Below, in pieces: positions 1 through 8,652 of a stretch of 25,527 nt of DNA (its first letter is position 1; each line of letters opens with the position of its first letter). Both the position numbers and the translations under genes were made by a program. The notes under the pieces were generated by a model. That model saw only the letters and a program-made list of their open reading frames with translations. It made no database searches and was not told the DNA's origin. This stretch comes from VRUB01 sp046758085. Its GTDB lineage: Bacteria; Pseudomonadota; Gammaproteobacteria; Acidiferrobacterales; SPGG2. The stretch lies in contig JBHHZP010000042.1 of NCBI GenBank assembly GCA_046758085.1, forward strand, positions 1-25,527, read 5' to 3'.

Positions 1-827
1 ACGCGGGTAATGGTCTCAAAAACGGGTGGTTCCGCCTTGCCATAACCGGGTCCCACATAGCCCTCGATTATCTCGATCGACAGTGCTTCGACATCGAGGT
101 GCTGCCGATAGCGATTCTTCCATGCCCGCAGGTCGGCACGGATCTTTCGTTTGAACGTGGCCGCATCGTCGTCGTCAACGTTGATCCCCCAGATCGTTGC
201 GCCAAGCTGGTAAAAAGCATTTCCTGCGATCAGGCCAGTTTGCGTTCCACCGGAACCGGTAGCGCAAATGATATAGTTCGGCGCGAATCCATGCCGCTTA
301 CAATCGGCCTTCAACTCTTCGCAGGCGGTAAGGTAGCCCCACAGGCCGATCTCGTCGCTTGCCCCTGCTGGGATCACGAAGGCCTTGCGCCCGTCACGGG
401 CATACTTTTCCACGAGTTCTGCAAATATCTCTTCGCGGCGTGCGTAGTACTCAGCGGGCGGGTAGTACGAGAGCTTCGCTCCGACGAGATAATCCAGAAA
501 GAGGTTGCCGTCGGGCGCGCCGTGGGCGAGGCCGCGCAAGAACAAGTGCACCTGGAGCCCGAGCCGGGCACCGACGATCGCCGTTGCTCGGCAGTGATTG
601 GATTGCAATCCGCCGCAGGTGATCAGGGTGTCGCATTCTTGTGCGAGCGCTTCGCCCACGCAGAACTCGAGCTTGCGCACCTTGTTACCGCTGACACCTA
701 CACCGGTCAGGTCGTCGCGCTTGATCCACAGACGCGGGCCGCCGATTTCTCGCGACAGCCGCTCGAGCGGTTCAAGAGGGGTAGGTAAGCGTGCGAGCGA
801 AACCCGGGCAGGATAGGAAATAGTCAT
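1..827 (-). CDS. PLP-dependent D-cysteine desulfhydrase / ACC deaminase family enzyme (C-terminus beyond window)
   Basis: Reading the minus strand from ATG at 827 gives 275 open codons that leave the window, so about 80% of a protein of some 330-340 residues is present. The N-terminus has the family pattern: KRDDLTG near residues 36-42, then GNKVRKLE with the probable PLP-binding Lys49, QSNHCR at 75-80, and the glycine-rich phosphate-binding loop TGSGGTQTG around 190-198. Members take a sulfur or amino group from small amino acids, for example D-cysteine to pyruvate, H2S and ammonia, or deaminate 1-aminocyclopropane-1-carboxylate. The residues separating these activities lie mainly in the missing C-terminus, so substrate is open. 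GGTGAG sits about 8 bases before the ATG. It lies downstream of the TerB-like gene on the same strand with a 163-base gap, so it may have its own promoter. Confidence 0.85.
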   Translation of the reverse strand, partial: MTISYPARVSLARLPTPLEPLERLSREIGGPRLWIKRDDLTGVGVSGNKVRKLEFCVGEALAQECDTLITCGGLQSNHCRATAIVGARLGLQVHLFLRGLAHGAPDGNLFLDYLVGAKLSYYPPAEYYARREEIFAELVEKYARDGRKAFVIPAGASDEIGLWGYLTACEELKADCKRHGFAPNYIICATGSGGTQTGLIAGNAFYQLGATIWGINVDDDDAATFKRKIRADLRAWKNRYRQHLDVEALSIEIIEGYVGPGYGKAEPPVFETITR

Positions 828-990
828 TCGCTGTTCTCACCGTGTGCAAAAGCTTTTATTTAATCGCTTCCTTGACGATGGTGTTTATCAAATCCGAGGG
901 TGGGTTCGCCAGCACGAGCCAGGTGGCCCTGCCCGCAAAACTAGATCGGCTTGCCTCGCCCTCGACTGATGGCTACGGCATGACGAGCGC

Positions 991-1557
991 TCAAGAAAAC
1001 GCCTGTTCCAGCTCATCGAGCATGGCTTGCTCGGCACTCGAGATCTTGCTCCCCAATCCGAGAAATCCCCCTGCGGCTTCGGCGACCGAGCGCGCGCGCC
1101 CCAGCAGGTCTTGTTTCAATGCCATGCTGGCATCGGCGCTGAGTGTGTTTGAAAGCGCCGCAACGTAATCCTTCCAGGCTGCCAACACCTTGCGCTCCGG
1201 CTGCACCGCCAGCCAGCCTTGCAAGAGCTGGTAGCTCGCGCCGTCTCTTTCCAGCCCCGCATGCTCCGCGGCGGAGAGAATGGCGCTTCGTTCCTTTTCG
1301 TCGATGCTGCCGTCGGCCCAGGCTACCTCCACCAATGGCACGAGCGAAAGCGCAGCCAGCGTATCACTGTTGATATCGAGGGCGATAAGCTCGTCGAGCA
1401 CGGTATCATCGGTCACGCCGGAGGCGGCGGACAGGGCCTCGCGCTTCGCCTGGGCCGATTCTTTTTCCTGCAGCGCCTGCCGGAGCTTTTCATTTTCTTT
1501 CGCGAAAAATGATTCCTCCAGCGCCTTTCTGCGACCGCCGAGAAGATCCTCGTTCAT
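991..1557 (-). CDS. TerB-like (tellurite-resistance TerB family) protein
   Basis: The frame is open up to 1668, but I choose the ATG at 1557 because a clear GGAGG lies 5-6 bases upstream of it and the extra 37 residues look like non-coding translation. The 188-residue product starts with a charged, probably coiled-coil helix (about 10-45, rich in E, K, Q and A). A helical domain follows carrying the acidic TerB signature VAWADGSIDEKER at about 78-90, typical of the TerB/DjlA-like fold. TerB-like proteins bind divalent metals and are linked to stress response and membrane-associated complexes, but a molecular role is rarely known. No signal peptide or membrane segment is visible. No other ter genes are nearby, so I would not predict tellurite resistance. 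It sits 188 bases downstream of the alcohol dehydrogenase and may be an independent transcript. Confidence 0.8.
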   Translation of the reverse strand: MNEDLLGGRRKALEESFFAKENEKLRQALQEKESAQAKREALSAASGVTDDTVLDELIALDINSDTLAALSLVPLVEVAWADGSIDEKERSAILSAAEHAGLERDGASYQLLQGWLAVQPERKVLAAWKDYVAALSNTLSADASMALKQDLLGRARSVAEAAGGFLGLGSKISSAEQAMLDELEQAFS

Positions 1558-1745
1558 TGTCCCTCCGTTTCGCTCGTGTGTTGTTTCCGGCCGTCGCCTG
1601 GTCCAATCCCGTACGCCGAAGCCAGTTGACAGTTCGATGATTTCGTTATCCTCTGCGGATTGTACCAAGCGCGCGTTAGCGAGGCATAAGACACTGGCCG
1701 CACGGCGCTGGGCGCGGGAAGCACCGGCCGATCCGGCTAAGCTCG

Positions 1746-2921
1746 CTAGGCCAGCCGGCCCTCCAGCGCCGACACGAACATCGATCTGAGCTCGGGGACC
1801 CCGACCGGGACCGGATTGCCGCCGGCGGTGGGGTCGAGCGCCGCCATCTGCGCGAGCTCCTCCAGCCGGTCCGCGCCCACGCCCAGGTCTGCGAGCGTGT
1901 GCACGATACCAATTTCATCGCGCAGCCGGAGCACCCAGTCCATAACCGCCTGGAACGATGGCTTGGGTAACTGTAGCCAGGCGGCCAGGCGACCCAGCTT
2001 GCCTTCGATGGCATCTCGGTTGAAGGCGAGCACGTACGGCATGACCACGGCATTAGTCATGCCATGGTGTGTGTCATAAAGTGCACCGACCGGATGTGAA
2101 AGTGCGTGGATCGCGCCGAGGCCCTTCTGAAACGCCGTCGCCCCCATGCTTGCCGCCGCCATCATATGGGCGCGCGCCGTTATGTTGCCGCCGTCGTGCA
2201 CGGCAACGGGCAGCCACTCCTTGACCAGACGCATACCTTCGACCGCGATGCCCTCGGCCATCGGATGGTAAGCCGGGACGCAGTAGGCCTCCAGACAATG
2301 TGCCAGCGCATCCATTCCGGTCCCGGCGGTAATATGCGGCGGTAGACCCGCGGTAAGTGCGGGGTCCTCGATCACGATCGAAGGCAACATCTTCGGGTGA
2401 AAGATGATCTTTTTCGTGGCGCTCGCTTCTTGCAGGAACACCGCGGCGCGGCCAACCTCCGAGCCCGTGCCGGCCGTCGTCGGTACGGCGATGATCGGGG
2501 CGACGCCGCCGGCACTGGCGGCTTTCCAATTGTCGCCAATGTCTTCGAAATCCCACATCGGCCGGGTCTGCCCGGCCATGAAGGCGATGGCCTTGCCGGC
2601 ATCCAGCGCGCTCCCGCCGCCGAATGCAATGACACCATCATGCCCTCCGTCGCGATAGGCCCGTACCCCTTCATCCACGTTTTTCCCGACCGGGTTTGGC
2701 TTGATTTCGCTGAACACCCCGGTCGGCATGTCAGCCTGCTCATTGTGCGCGATTGTTTCCTGCACCATCGACAGCTGCGCCAGCCCCGGATCCGTCACCA
2801 ATAACGGTCGCGCGATGCCAAGCTGGCGGCACGCCGCGGGCAGCTCCGCAATGCGACCCGCACCGAAGCGGATCGTGGTCGGATAGTTCCAGTCGCCCCT
2901 GAGGTCGGGTGCATCGGTCAT
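1746..2921 (-). CDS. Iron-containing alcohol dehydrogenase
   Basis: A 391-residue group III (Fe-ADH) NAD(P)-dependent alcohol dehydrogenase, the usual family length. The N-terminal nucleotide-binding domain carries GGGSALDAGK at about 101-110 and PTTAGTGSE at 147-155. The C-terminal helical domain shows the metal ligands Asp204 and His208 (GMDALAHCLE), His272 (AIHALSHPVG) and His286 (DTHHGMTN). The ATG lies one base after the stop of the upstream aldehyde dehydrogenase (TGACATG), so the two are almost certainly translationally coupled and act on the same alcohol/aldehyde/acid series. Family members reduce or oxidise short aldehydes and alcohols, including 4-hydroxybutyrate, lactaldehyde, ethanol and phosphonoacetaldehyde; nothing in the sequence fixes the substrate. 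With glpD upstream and a G3P-type importer across the divergent promoter, a glycerol-derived or phosphodiester head-group alcohol is a reasonable guess. Confidence 0.93.
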   Translation of the reverse strand: MTDAPDLRGDWNYPTTIRFGAGRIAELPAACRQLGIARPLLVTDPGLAQLSMVQETIAHNEQADMPTGVFSEIKPNPVGKNVDEGVRAYRDGGHDGVIAFGGGSALDAGKAIAFMAGQTRPMWDFEDIGDNWKAASAGGVAPIIAVPTTAGTGSEVGRAAVFLQEASATKKIIFHPKMLPSIVIEDPALTAGLPPHITAGTGMDALAHCLEAYCVPAYHPMAEGIAVEGMRLVKEWLPVAVHDGGNITARAHMMAAASMGATAFQKGLGAIHALSHPVGALYDTHHGMTNAVVMPYVLAFNRDAIEGKLGRLAAWLQLPKPSFQAVMDWVLRLRDEIGIVHTLADLGVGADRLEELAQMAALDPTAGGNPVPVGVPELRSMFVSALEGRLA

Positions 2922-2922
2922 G

Positions 2923-4332
2923 TCAGGTCTCCGTTCGCAAATGGTAAGACTTCGGTCGGGTGAGATGTTCGTAGCCTAGCGCCGACAGCGTGCACCCGCG
3001 CCCCGAGTCCTTGATTCCCGTCCACGCCAGCGCCGGGTCAAGGTAATCGCAGCGGTTCATGAACCAGGTGCCGGTGTCCACACGATCGCCAATGGCGATC
3101 GCCGCCTCTTTATCGCGAGTCCAGATTGAGGCCGTGAGACCATAAGGGCTGTCATTCATGAGTTTTATCGCCTCGTCGTCCGATTCGACCTTCATAATGC
3201 CGATGACCGGGCCGAAGGTTTCCTCCTTCATGACATCCATGCTGTGGTCGACATCGACCAGCACCTGCGGCGCGAGGTAGGGCGAACCGGGTTTGTTGGC
3301 CGGAAACAGATTGGGATCAATCACGGCACGCGCACCGGCGCCGATCGCTTCCGCGGTCTGGGCACGCACAAAATCGGCGGCCGCCGTGCGCACCATTGGC
3401 CCGAGCGTGGTCTCGGGATCCAAGGGGTTGCCCAGACGGTATTGCTTCGTCTGCTCTACGAATCCCTCCACGAACGCATCGTAGACTCGCTCATGGACAT
3501 AGATGCGTTCGATCGCGCAGCAGGATTGCCCGGAATTGAAAAAGGCACCGTCGACAGTGTTTGTTACGGCGTGCTCGACATCCACGTCCGCACGCACGTA
3601 CGCAGGGTCCTTGCCACCGAGCTCCAGACCGGTGCCTATGAATCGCGAGGATGCCGCCTGCTGGATGCTGTGGCCGCCACCCACGGAGCCGGTGAACGCG
3701 ACGAAGTTCACATGCGCGTCTTGTATCGCCCGCTCGGTGCTGGCGTGGTCCATGTGTAGAATCTGGAACACACCGTCCGGCAACCCTGCCTCACGGAAAC
3801 ACTCGGCGAAGCGTTCTGCGCAAAGCGGTGTCTGCGAGGAATGCTTGAGCACCACGGAATTGCCCGCCATGATCGCCGGTACCACGGTGTTGATCGCAAT
3901 CAGGTAAGGATAATTCCAGGCGGCAATGGTCAGGACGACACCGAGCGGTTCGCGTCGGATGAAACGCGTGAAACCTGGCTTCGATCCTACTTGCACGTCG
4001 GCTAATGCAGTAGCGGCGATCTCGATCATGTAGCGCGCACGCTCGTCGGTGCCACGCACCTCGCTCGGTGCCACACTGACCGGGCGGCCCATCTGCCAGC
4101 TCAAATCCGGGGCAATCTCGTCGGTCTTGGCCACGAAGGCGTCGACAAAGCGTGCGCACAGTGCGCTGCGCTCGACCAATGGCACATGCTTCCAATTGGT
4201 TTGAGCGCTGGCAGCCTTGGTCAGCACCTTCGCGATCTCCTGCTCTGAGGCGTAAGGACGTTCAACGTAGACGCTACCGTCTACCGGCGAGATCGTTTTC
4301 TGTATCTTGGTCATAAACCCTCGATCGGACAT
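2923..4332 (-). CDS. NAD(P)-dependent aldehyde dehydrogenase
   Basis: A 469-residue aldehyde dehydrogenase superfamily protein that oxidises an aldehyde to the acid. The catalytic features are all present: Asn140 in AAWNYP, Lys163 in VLKHSS, Glu237 in GLELGGKDP, and nucleophile Cys271 in FFNSGQSCC. The C-terminal EETFGPV motif is also there. The start is uncertain. The ATG at 4332 gives the longest form, but the ATG at 4314 (MTKIQKT) begins right at the conserved N-terminus with GAGGG just upstream, though at short spacing. The iron alcohol dehydrogenase follows after one base, so the pair forms an alcohol-to-acid module. glpD lies 124 bases upstream on the same strand. The subfamily resembles succinate-semialdehyde/lactaldehyde-type enzymes in length and spacing; the exact substrate is not visible. 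Confidence 0.93.
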   Translation of the reverse strand: MSDRGFMTKIQKTISPVDGSVYVERPYASEQEIAKVLTKAASAQTNWKHVPLVERSALCARFVDAFVAKTDEIAPDLSWQMGRPVSVAPSEVRGTDERARYMIEIAATALADVQVGSKPGFTRFIRREPLGVVLTIAAWNYPYLIAINTVVPAIMAGNSVVLKHSSQTPLCAERFAECFREAGLPDGVFQILHMDHASTERAIQDAHVNFVAFTGSVGGGHSIQQAASSRFIGTGLELGGKDPAYVRADVDVEHAVTNTVDGAFFNSGQSCCAIERIYVHERVYDAFVEGFVEQTKQYRLGNPLDPETTLGPMVRTAAADFVRAQTAEAIGAGARAVIDPNLFPANKPGSPYLAPQVLVDVDHSMDVMKEETFGPVIGIMKVESDDEAIKLMNDSPYGLTASIWTRDKEAAIAIGDRVDTGTWFMNRCDYLDPALAWTGIKDSGRGCTLSALGYEHLTRPKSYHLRTET

Positions 4333-4456
4333 ATAGTAAGGAAGCGATTCTAGCGCAAAACCACCCCGCCCACTGTGTGTAGCTGACAGTTACAAGCCAT
4401 CAGGCTGCAACGATAACGGTGTTTGTCCTGGTTCCTCGCTACTCGCCGCCATCGAC

Positions 4457-5986
4457 TCATGGAATAGTTTTCGCTCTGGTGCTCTGAGAATGCCGAGCCA
4501 GGTACTCCGCAACGTTTGTGCGTTCATGCTCCGACATGTGTAAACCGCATTTGGTGCGCCGCCAAAGGATATCCTCGGCCGTGCGTGCCCATTCGTGTTC
4601 GATCAGGTAATCCACTTCGCGCTCATAGAGCTGTGCCCCGAAATGTTGGCCCAGGGCTTCGATGTCGTGCGTACCGGAAAGTACCTCGCGTGAGAGTGTG
4701 CCGTGACGATGGCCAAGCGTCTCGAGCAGTGACCGCGGCAGCCCGGGGTAGTCGCGTTCGAGCTGATCCGAAAGGACGCCGATCCCGTCCGCGGGCATGT
4801 TGCCGCCGGGCAGGTGGGCCGACTCCGTCCACGACGGTCCCATGTTCGGGAAGTAAGGCTTGAGCTCGTGCAGCGCATGTTCCGCCAGTCGCCGGTAGGT
4901 CGTGATCTTTCCGCCATAGACCGTCAGTGCCGGAGCGCCGTTCGCGGTGTCCAGGTCGAGCTCATAGTCACGCGTTATCGCCGAGAGACCCTGCTCGTCA
5001 TCGCCGAATAAGGGGCGTACACCCGCATAGCTCCAGACCACGTCGTCGGGCCCAACGGGCCGGGCGAGGTAACGATTGACCGCGCGGCAAAGGTACTCCG
5101 TTTCTTCGTGCGTGATCGCGGCGGCAGCGGAATCACCGTCGAGCTCGACTTCGGTGGTGCCGATCAGCGAGTACGCTTCTTGGAACGGAATCACGAAGAT
5201 GACGCGACCGTCGTCGTTTTGCAGGATAAAGGCATGGCGGCCGTCGTGAACCCGGGGCACGACGATGTGGCTGCCCTTGATGAGCCGGATGGTCTTGCCC
5301 GGTGGAAGGCCGCCGAGTGAACTGCGCACGCGCTCGACCCATGGCCCGGCGACGTCGACCAGCACGCGTGCCAACAGCCCGTCCCGCGTTCCCACATCTC
5401 TGCTCTCGAGACTGACCTGCCACAGGCCGTCCCTGACCTCGGCCCGGGTGCACGCGGTGCGTACCCTGATGTCCGCACCTAGGGATGCGGCGGCGCGCGC
5501 TGTCGCGATTACCAGACGGGCATCATCGACCTGACAGTCCGAGTAGGCAAAGCCCTTGCGGTAGTCCGACTTCAATCCGCCGCCGAGCGGGCTTCGCTGC
5601 AGATCCACGCCTTCCGAGCCCGGCAGGGTGACGCGCCGGCTCAGGTGGTCGTAGAGGAATAAACCAGCACGGATTATCCAGGCCGGACGCTGTGTCGATA
5701 CATGTGGGAGCACGAAGCGCAGCGGCCGCACCAGATGCGGTGCCGACCTGAGTAAGACCTCGCGCTCGGCGAGCGACTCCCGCACAAGCCGGAACTCGTA
5801 GTGCTCGAGGTAGCGCAGCCCGCCGTGGATCAGCTTGCTGCTGGTAGAGGAGGTTGCACCGCCGAGATCGCCCTGTTCGCAAAGTGCTACCGAGAGCCCG
5901 CGCCCCGCTGCGTCACGGGCGATGCCGACCCCGTTTATACCGCCGCCAATAACTACTAAATCAAACACTTTGTTGTTTTTCTGCAT
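4457..5986 (-). CDS. glpD: FAD-dependent glycerol-3-phosphate dehydrogenase (GlpD)
   Basis: Oxidises sn-glycerol 3-phosphate to DHAP at the inner face of the cytoplasmic membrane and feeds electrons to quinone. The frame is open to 6082, but I take ATG 5986 (MQKNNKVFD) because the FAD-binding strand VVIGGGINGVGIARD follows at once, as in E. coli GlpD. This gives 509 residues against about 501 in E. coli. Other signatures are SSTSSKLIHGGLRYLE at about 46-61, the IGTTEVELDGD segment and VYGGKITTYRRLAE. The C-terminus has the usual helical cap. No strong Shine-Dalgarno is seen before 5986. The gene is divergent from the ugp-type importer (165 bases between starts), which supports import and oxidation of glycerol phosphate as one function. 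The aldehyde and alcohol dehydrogenase genes follow on the same strand. Confidence 0.95.
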   Translation of the reverse strand: MQKNNKVFDLVVIGGGINGVGIARDAAGRGLSVALCEQGDLGGATSSTSSKLIHGGLRYLEHYEFRLVRESLAEREVLLRSAPHLVRPLRFVLPHVSTQRPAWIIRAGLFLYDHLSRRVTLPGSEGVDLQRSPLGGGLKSDYRKGFAYSDCQVDDARLVIATARAAASLGADIRVRTACTRAEVRDGLWQVSLESRDVGTRDGLLARVLVDVAGPWVERVRSSLGGLPPGKTIRLIKGSHIVVPRVHDGRHAFILQNDDGRVIFVIPFQEAYSLIGTTEVELDGDSAAAAITHEETEYLCRAVNRYLARPVGPDDVVWSYAGVRPLFGDDEQGLSAITRDYELDLDTANGAPALTVYGGKITTYRRLAEHALHELKPYFPNMGPSWTESAHLPGGNMPADGIGVLSDQLERDYPGLPRSLLETLGHRHGTLSREVLSGTHDIEALGQHFGAQLYEREVDYLIEHEWARTAEDILWRRTKCGLHMSEHERTNVAEYLARHSQSTRAKTIP

Positions 5987-6151
5987 TTTTAGCTGGCTTT
6001 GTCCGAAGTGCTGCGTCGGCTCTTCGTTTCGGGCCTTTAGCCGCGAGTGATCCGGCGAGGGCCTTGTTATACCATTGAGCATTCACGCAGCCTACCGGTT
6101 GATTGCCAGAATATCCGACAATGGGTCTTGGTCAGCGAGCAGCAGCGCACC
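5987..6151. promoter_or_regulatory. Divergent control region between glpD and ugpC-like genes
   Basis: 165 bases separate the two start codons, so promoters for both operons must lie here. On the minus strand TATAAC near 6066-6071 resembles a -10 box for glpD, but I could not find a matching -35. No convincing plus-strand promoter, Pho box (repeated CTGTCAT) or long operator palindrome was seen, and no regulator gene is next to it. Confidence 0.4.
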
Positions 6152-7246
6152 ATGTCTGAGGTAGTCCTAAAGAACGTAACCAAGAGCTGGGGCGACAACG
6201 TGGCCGTGAACGACGTCAGCTTCACTTCCGAGCAGGGGAAGCTGCTGGTGCTCCTCGGGCCGTCCGGCTGCGGCAAATCCACCACCCTGCGCCTGATCGC
6301 AGGGCTCGAGGACGTCACCTCGGGGATAGTGTATATCGGTGGACGAGATGCGACCTGGCTTCCGCCGGCAAAACGCAACCTCTCAATGGTATTCCAGTCT
6401 TATGCGCTTTTCCCCCACCTGACGGTCGCCGAGAACATTATTTTTGGTCTCAAGGTCCGCCGTGTCAATGGAACAGAGCGCGACGCGCGTCTTCAGCGAG
6501 TCGCTGAACTTCTGGGCCTGTCTTCGCTATTGGAGCGCAAACCCGCTCAGCTTTCGGGTGGCCAGCGCCAGCGCGTTGCGCTCGGCAGGGCCATTATCGC
6601 CGAGGCGCCCGTGTGCCTGATGGATGAGCCGCTGTCGAATCTTGATGCCAAATTGCGCCACGAGATGCGCGCCGAGATCAGGGACCTGCAGCAGCGTTTG
6701 GGCATTACCATGGTCTACGTGACTCACGACCAGACCGAGGCCATGAGCATGGCCGACCGCATTATCCTGTTACGCGACGGTCGAATCGAGCAGAACGGTA
6801 CGCCGGAGCAGCTCTACATGTGCCCGGCCACCGCGTTTACCGCCCGTTTCATCGGGACACCCCCGATGAATCTGGTCAGGTTGGAGGACAGCGGCGACGG
6901 TGCCATTATCGCAGGAACCTCGGGTCCGCCGGTGCTAGCGGGCAGGGCGGACGGCCTCTTACTGGGCATAAGGCCGGAGCACATTGGCATTTCGGATAAA
7001 CACGGCGTCCCTGCAACGATCGCTGATATCGAATACCATGGCGCGGACAGCATTGTCACATGCCAGGCCGGTGAGGAGTCGCTTGCCTTGCGTGTCCCAG
7101 GGCGGGCAAACTTCAGCCGTGGCGCCGAGGTGCGGCTCGCCTGGTCGGCGGCCAATACTCACCTGTTCGAGGCCGAGTCGGGTAAGAGACATGAGGATGG
7201 GATCTCTGCAAGCGATATAAGCGGAGAAGTTGCCCGAGTGTTCTGA
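6152..7246 (+). CDS. ugpC: ABC importer ATPase, UgpC/MalK type
   Basis: The ATP-hydrolysing subunit of a carbohydrate/glycerol-phosphate type importer. The frame extends upstream to 6047, but ATG 6152 (MSEVVLKNVTKSW) starts at the normal domain edge and gives 364 residues, matching the 350-370 of UgpC/MalK. Walker A GPSGCGKS is at 36-43, the Q-loop Gln82 in FQSYALFPH, the signature LSGGQRQR at 134-141, Walker B CLMDEP at 155-160 and the switch His192. The C-terminal OB-fold regulatory domain (LLGIRPEHIGI and following) is present, as in CUT1 transporters. It is first in its operon, whereas in E. coli ugpC follows the permeases. The Shine-Dalgarno is weak. The symbol is assigned from context with glpD; a sugar importer ATPase would look very similar. 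Confidence 0.85.
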   Translation: MSEVVLKNVTKSWGDNVAVNDVSFTSEQGKLLVLLGPSGCGKSTTLRLIAGLEDVTSGIVYIGGRDATWLPPAKRNLSMVFQSYALFPHLTVAENIIFGLKVRRVNGTERDARLQRVAELLGLSSLLERKPAQLSGGQRQRVALGRAIIAEAPVCLMDEPLSNLDAKLRHEMRAEIRDLQQRLGITMVYVTHDQTEAMSMADRIILLRDGRIEQNGTPEQLYMCPATAFTARFIGTPPMNLVRLEDSGDGAIIAGTSGPPVLAGRADGLLLGIRPEHIGISDKHGVPATIADIEYHGADSIVTCQAGEESLALRVPGRANFSRGAEVRLAWSAANTHLFEAESGKRHEDGISASDISGEVARVF

Positions 7247-7302
7247 ACCGACCCTGTTCGAGCGTTGTTTCAAATAGAAATTCAACCGCAGGAGGAGATG
7301 TG

Positions 7303-8601
7303 ATGAAAAGAGTAATCAGAACCACATTACCGGCAGTCGCCTTATCGCTGGGGCTCATCGTCATGACGACGCTGCCAAGCACAGCCGCAGCGGTGGAGCT
7401 TACTATGTACTACCCCGTCGCGGTGGGCGGGCCGTTGACCAAGATCGTTGACAACCTGGTCGGTCAATGTGAGGCGAAGCATCCGGATATAAAAGTAAAA
7501 GCCGTATATGCGGGTAACTATAACGATGCGCGCATCAAGGCGTTAACCGCGCTGAGGAGCGGCAAGCCCGCCCAGCTTTCAGTGATGTTCGCGATCGATG
7601 TCTTCGAGCTCATCGACCAGGACGCCATCGAGGCCTTTGACGATCTCGTCTCAACGCCAGAGGAAAAGGCGTGGCTCGACCGTTTCTACCCCGCGTTGAT
7701 GGAGAACGGGCGTACGGGCGGAAAGACCTGGGGCATTCCATTCCAGCGATCGACGATCGTCATGTATTACAACAAGGATGCCTTCCGCGAGGCCGGTCTG
7801 GATCCCAACAAGCCGCCAGCAACCTGGAATGAGTTGGTAAAAGCCACCAAGAAGCTGGTCAAGAAGGATGCCTCGGGCAATGTCGTACGTTGGGGCATCG
7901 AGATCCCTTCAACCGGCTATCCGTACTGGATGTTCGGGGCATTGACCATGCAGAATGGCCAGGTGCTGATGAACAAGGATGGCAATAAGACCTACTTCGA
8001 CAACAGCGCCGTCATCGATTCGCTAGAGTTCTGGCGCGACCTCAGCGTCAAGCACAACGTCATGCCGACGGGCACGGTCGAGTGGGGAACGCTGCGCAGC
8101 GATTTTCTAGAGCAGAAAACAGCGATCATGTGGCATAGCACCGGCAATCTCACGGCGGTCAAGAAAAACGCCAAGTTCGACTTCGGAGTAGCGATGCTCC
8201 CGGCGAGCAAGCGGCGTGGTACGCCGACTGGCGGCGGGAATTTCTACATCTTCAAGAAAGCCACGCCGGTAGAGAAGAAAGCGGCACTCACTTTTGTCAA
8301 GTGCATGACTGAGCCTACGCGCACAGCCCAATGGAGCATCAAGACCGGCTACTTGGGGACCCGGCCCGATGCCTATCAGACTCAGGCGCTCAAAGAGTAC
8401 GTGTCAGGTTTCCCGTATGCGGCAGTAGCCCGTGACCAGCTCAAGTTCGCGACCGCAGAGCTGTCTACGTACGAAAATGCGCGCGTGCGCAAGCTCCTGG
8501 ACGATGCTATCCAAGCGGCACTGACCGGTGCGAAGTCACCGGAAGCGGCGCTCAAGGCGGCGCAGAAAGGTTCCGATCGCATTCTCAAGCGTTATCGCTG
8601 A
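7303..8601 (+). CDS. ugpB: Extracellular solute-binding protein, UgpB-like
   Basis: Periplasmic binding protein of family 1 that delivers substrate to the adjacent permeases. I start at ATG 7303 because AGGAGG at 7290-7295 is 7 bases upstream; the in-frame GTG at 7300 would be too close. The 432-residue protein begins with a classic signal peptide (MKRVIRTT, a hydrophobic core, then cleavage near residue 30 after STAAA). The mature part keeps the UgpB-like layout, with a GNYNDARIKALTALRSGK segment, IPFQRSTIVMYYNKD and TGGGNFYIFK. The glycerol-phosphate assignment rests mainly on this resemblance and on the divergent glpD; a related polyol or glycerophosphodiester is possible. A strong stem-loop follows the stop codon, probably to raise its transcript level over that of the permeases. 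Confidence 0.82.
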   Translation: MKRVIRTTLPAVALSLGLIVMTTLPSTAAAVELTMYYPVAVGGPLTKIVDNLVGQCEAKHPDIKVKAVYAGNYNDARIKALTALRSGKPAQLSVMFAIDVFELIDQDAIEAFDDLVSTPEEKAWLDRFYPALMENGRTGGKTWGIPFQRSTIVMYYNKDAFREAGLDPNKPPATWNELVKATKKLVKKDASGNVVRWGIEIPSTGYPYWMFGALTMQNGQVLMNKDGNKTYFDNSAVIDSLEFWRDLSVKHNVMPTGTVEWGTLRSDFLEQKTAIMWHSTGNLTAVKKNAKFDFGVAMLPASKRRGTPTGGGNFYIFKKATPVEKKAALTFVKCMTEPTRTAQWSIKTGYLGTRPDAYQTQALKEYVSGFPYAAVARDQLKFATAELSTYENARVRKLLDDAIQAALTGAKSPEAALKAAQKGSDRILKRYR

Positions 8602-8611
8602 TCGTCCCTGT

Positions 8612-8637
8612 GGGAGGCCGGCTCAAGCCGGCCTCCC
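8612..8637 (+). terminator. Intercistronic stem-loop after ugpB
   Basis: A perfect 11-bp GC-rich inverted repeat (GGGAGGCCGGC, loop TCAA, GCCGGCCTCCC) 10 bases after the ugpB stop. No T-run follows, so it is better read as an mRNA-stabilising or partial-termination hairpin than a full terminator. The same arrangement is known between binding-protein and permease genes of other ABC operons, where it lets the binding protein be made in excess. Confidence 0.75.
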
Positions 8638-8652
8638 GGCACTCTCACCTTC

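Noticed and set aside
99..788. Plus-strand open frame of 229 codons
   Set aside because: Lies opposite the PLP-enzyme gene, which has clear motifs on the minus strand; the plus frame has no family features.
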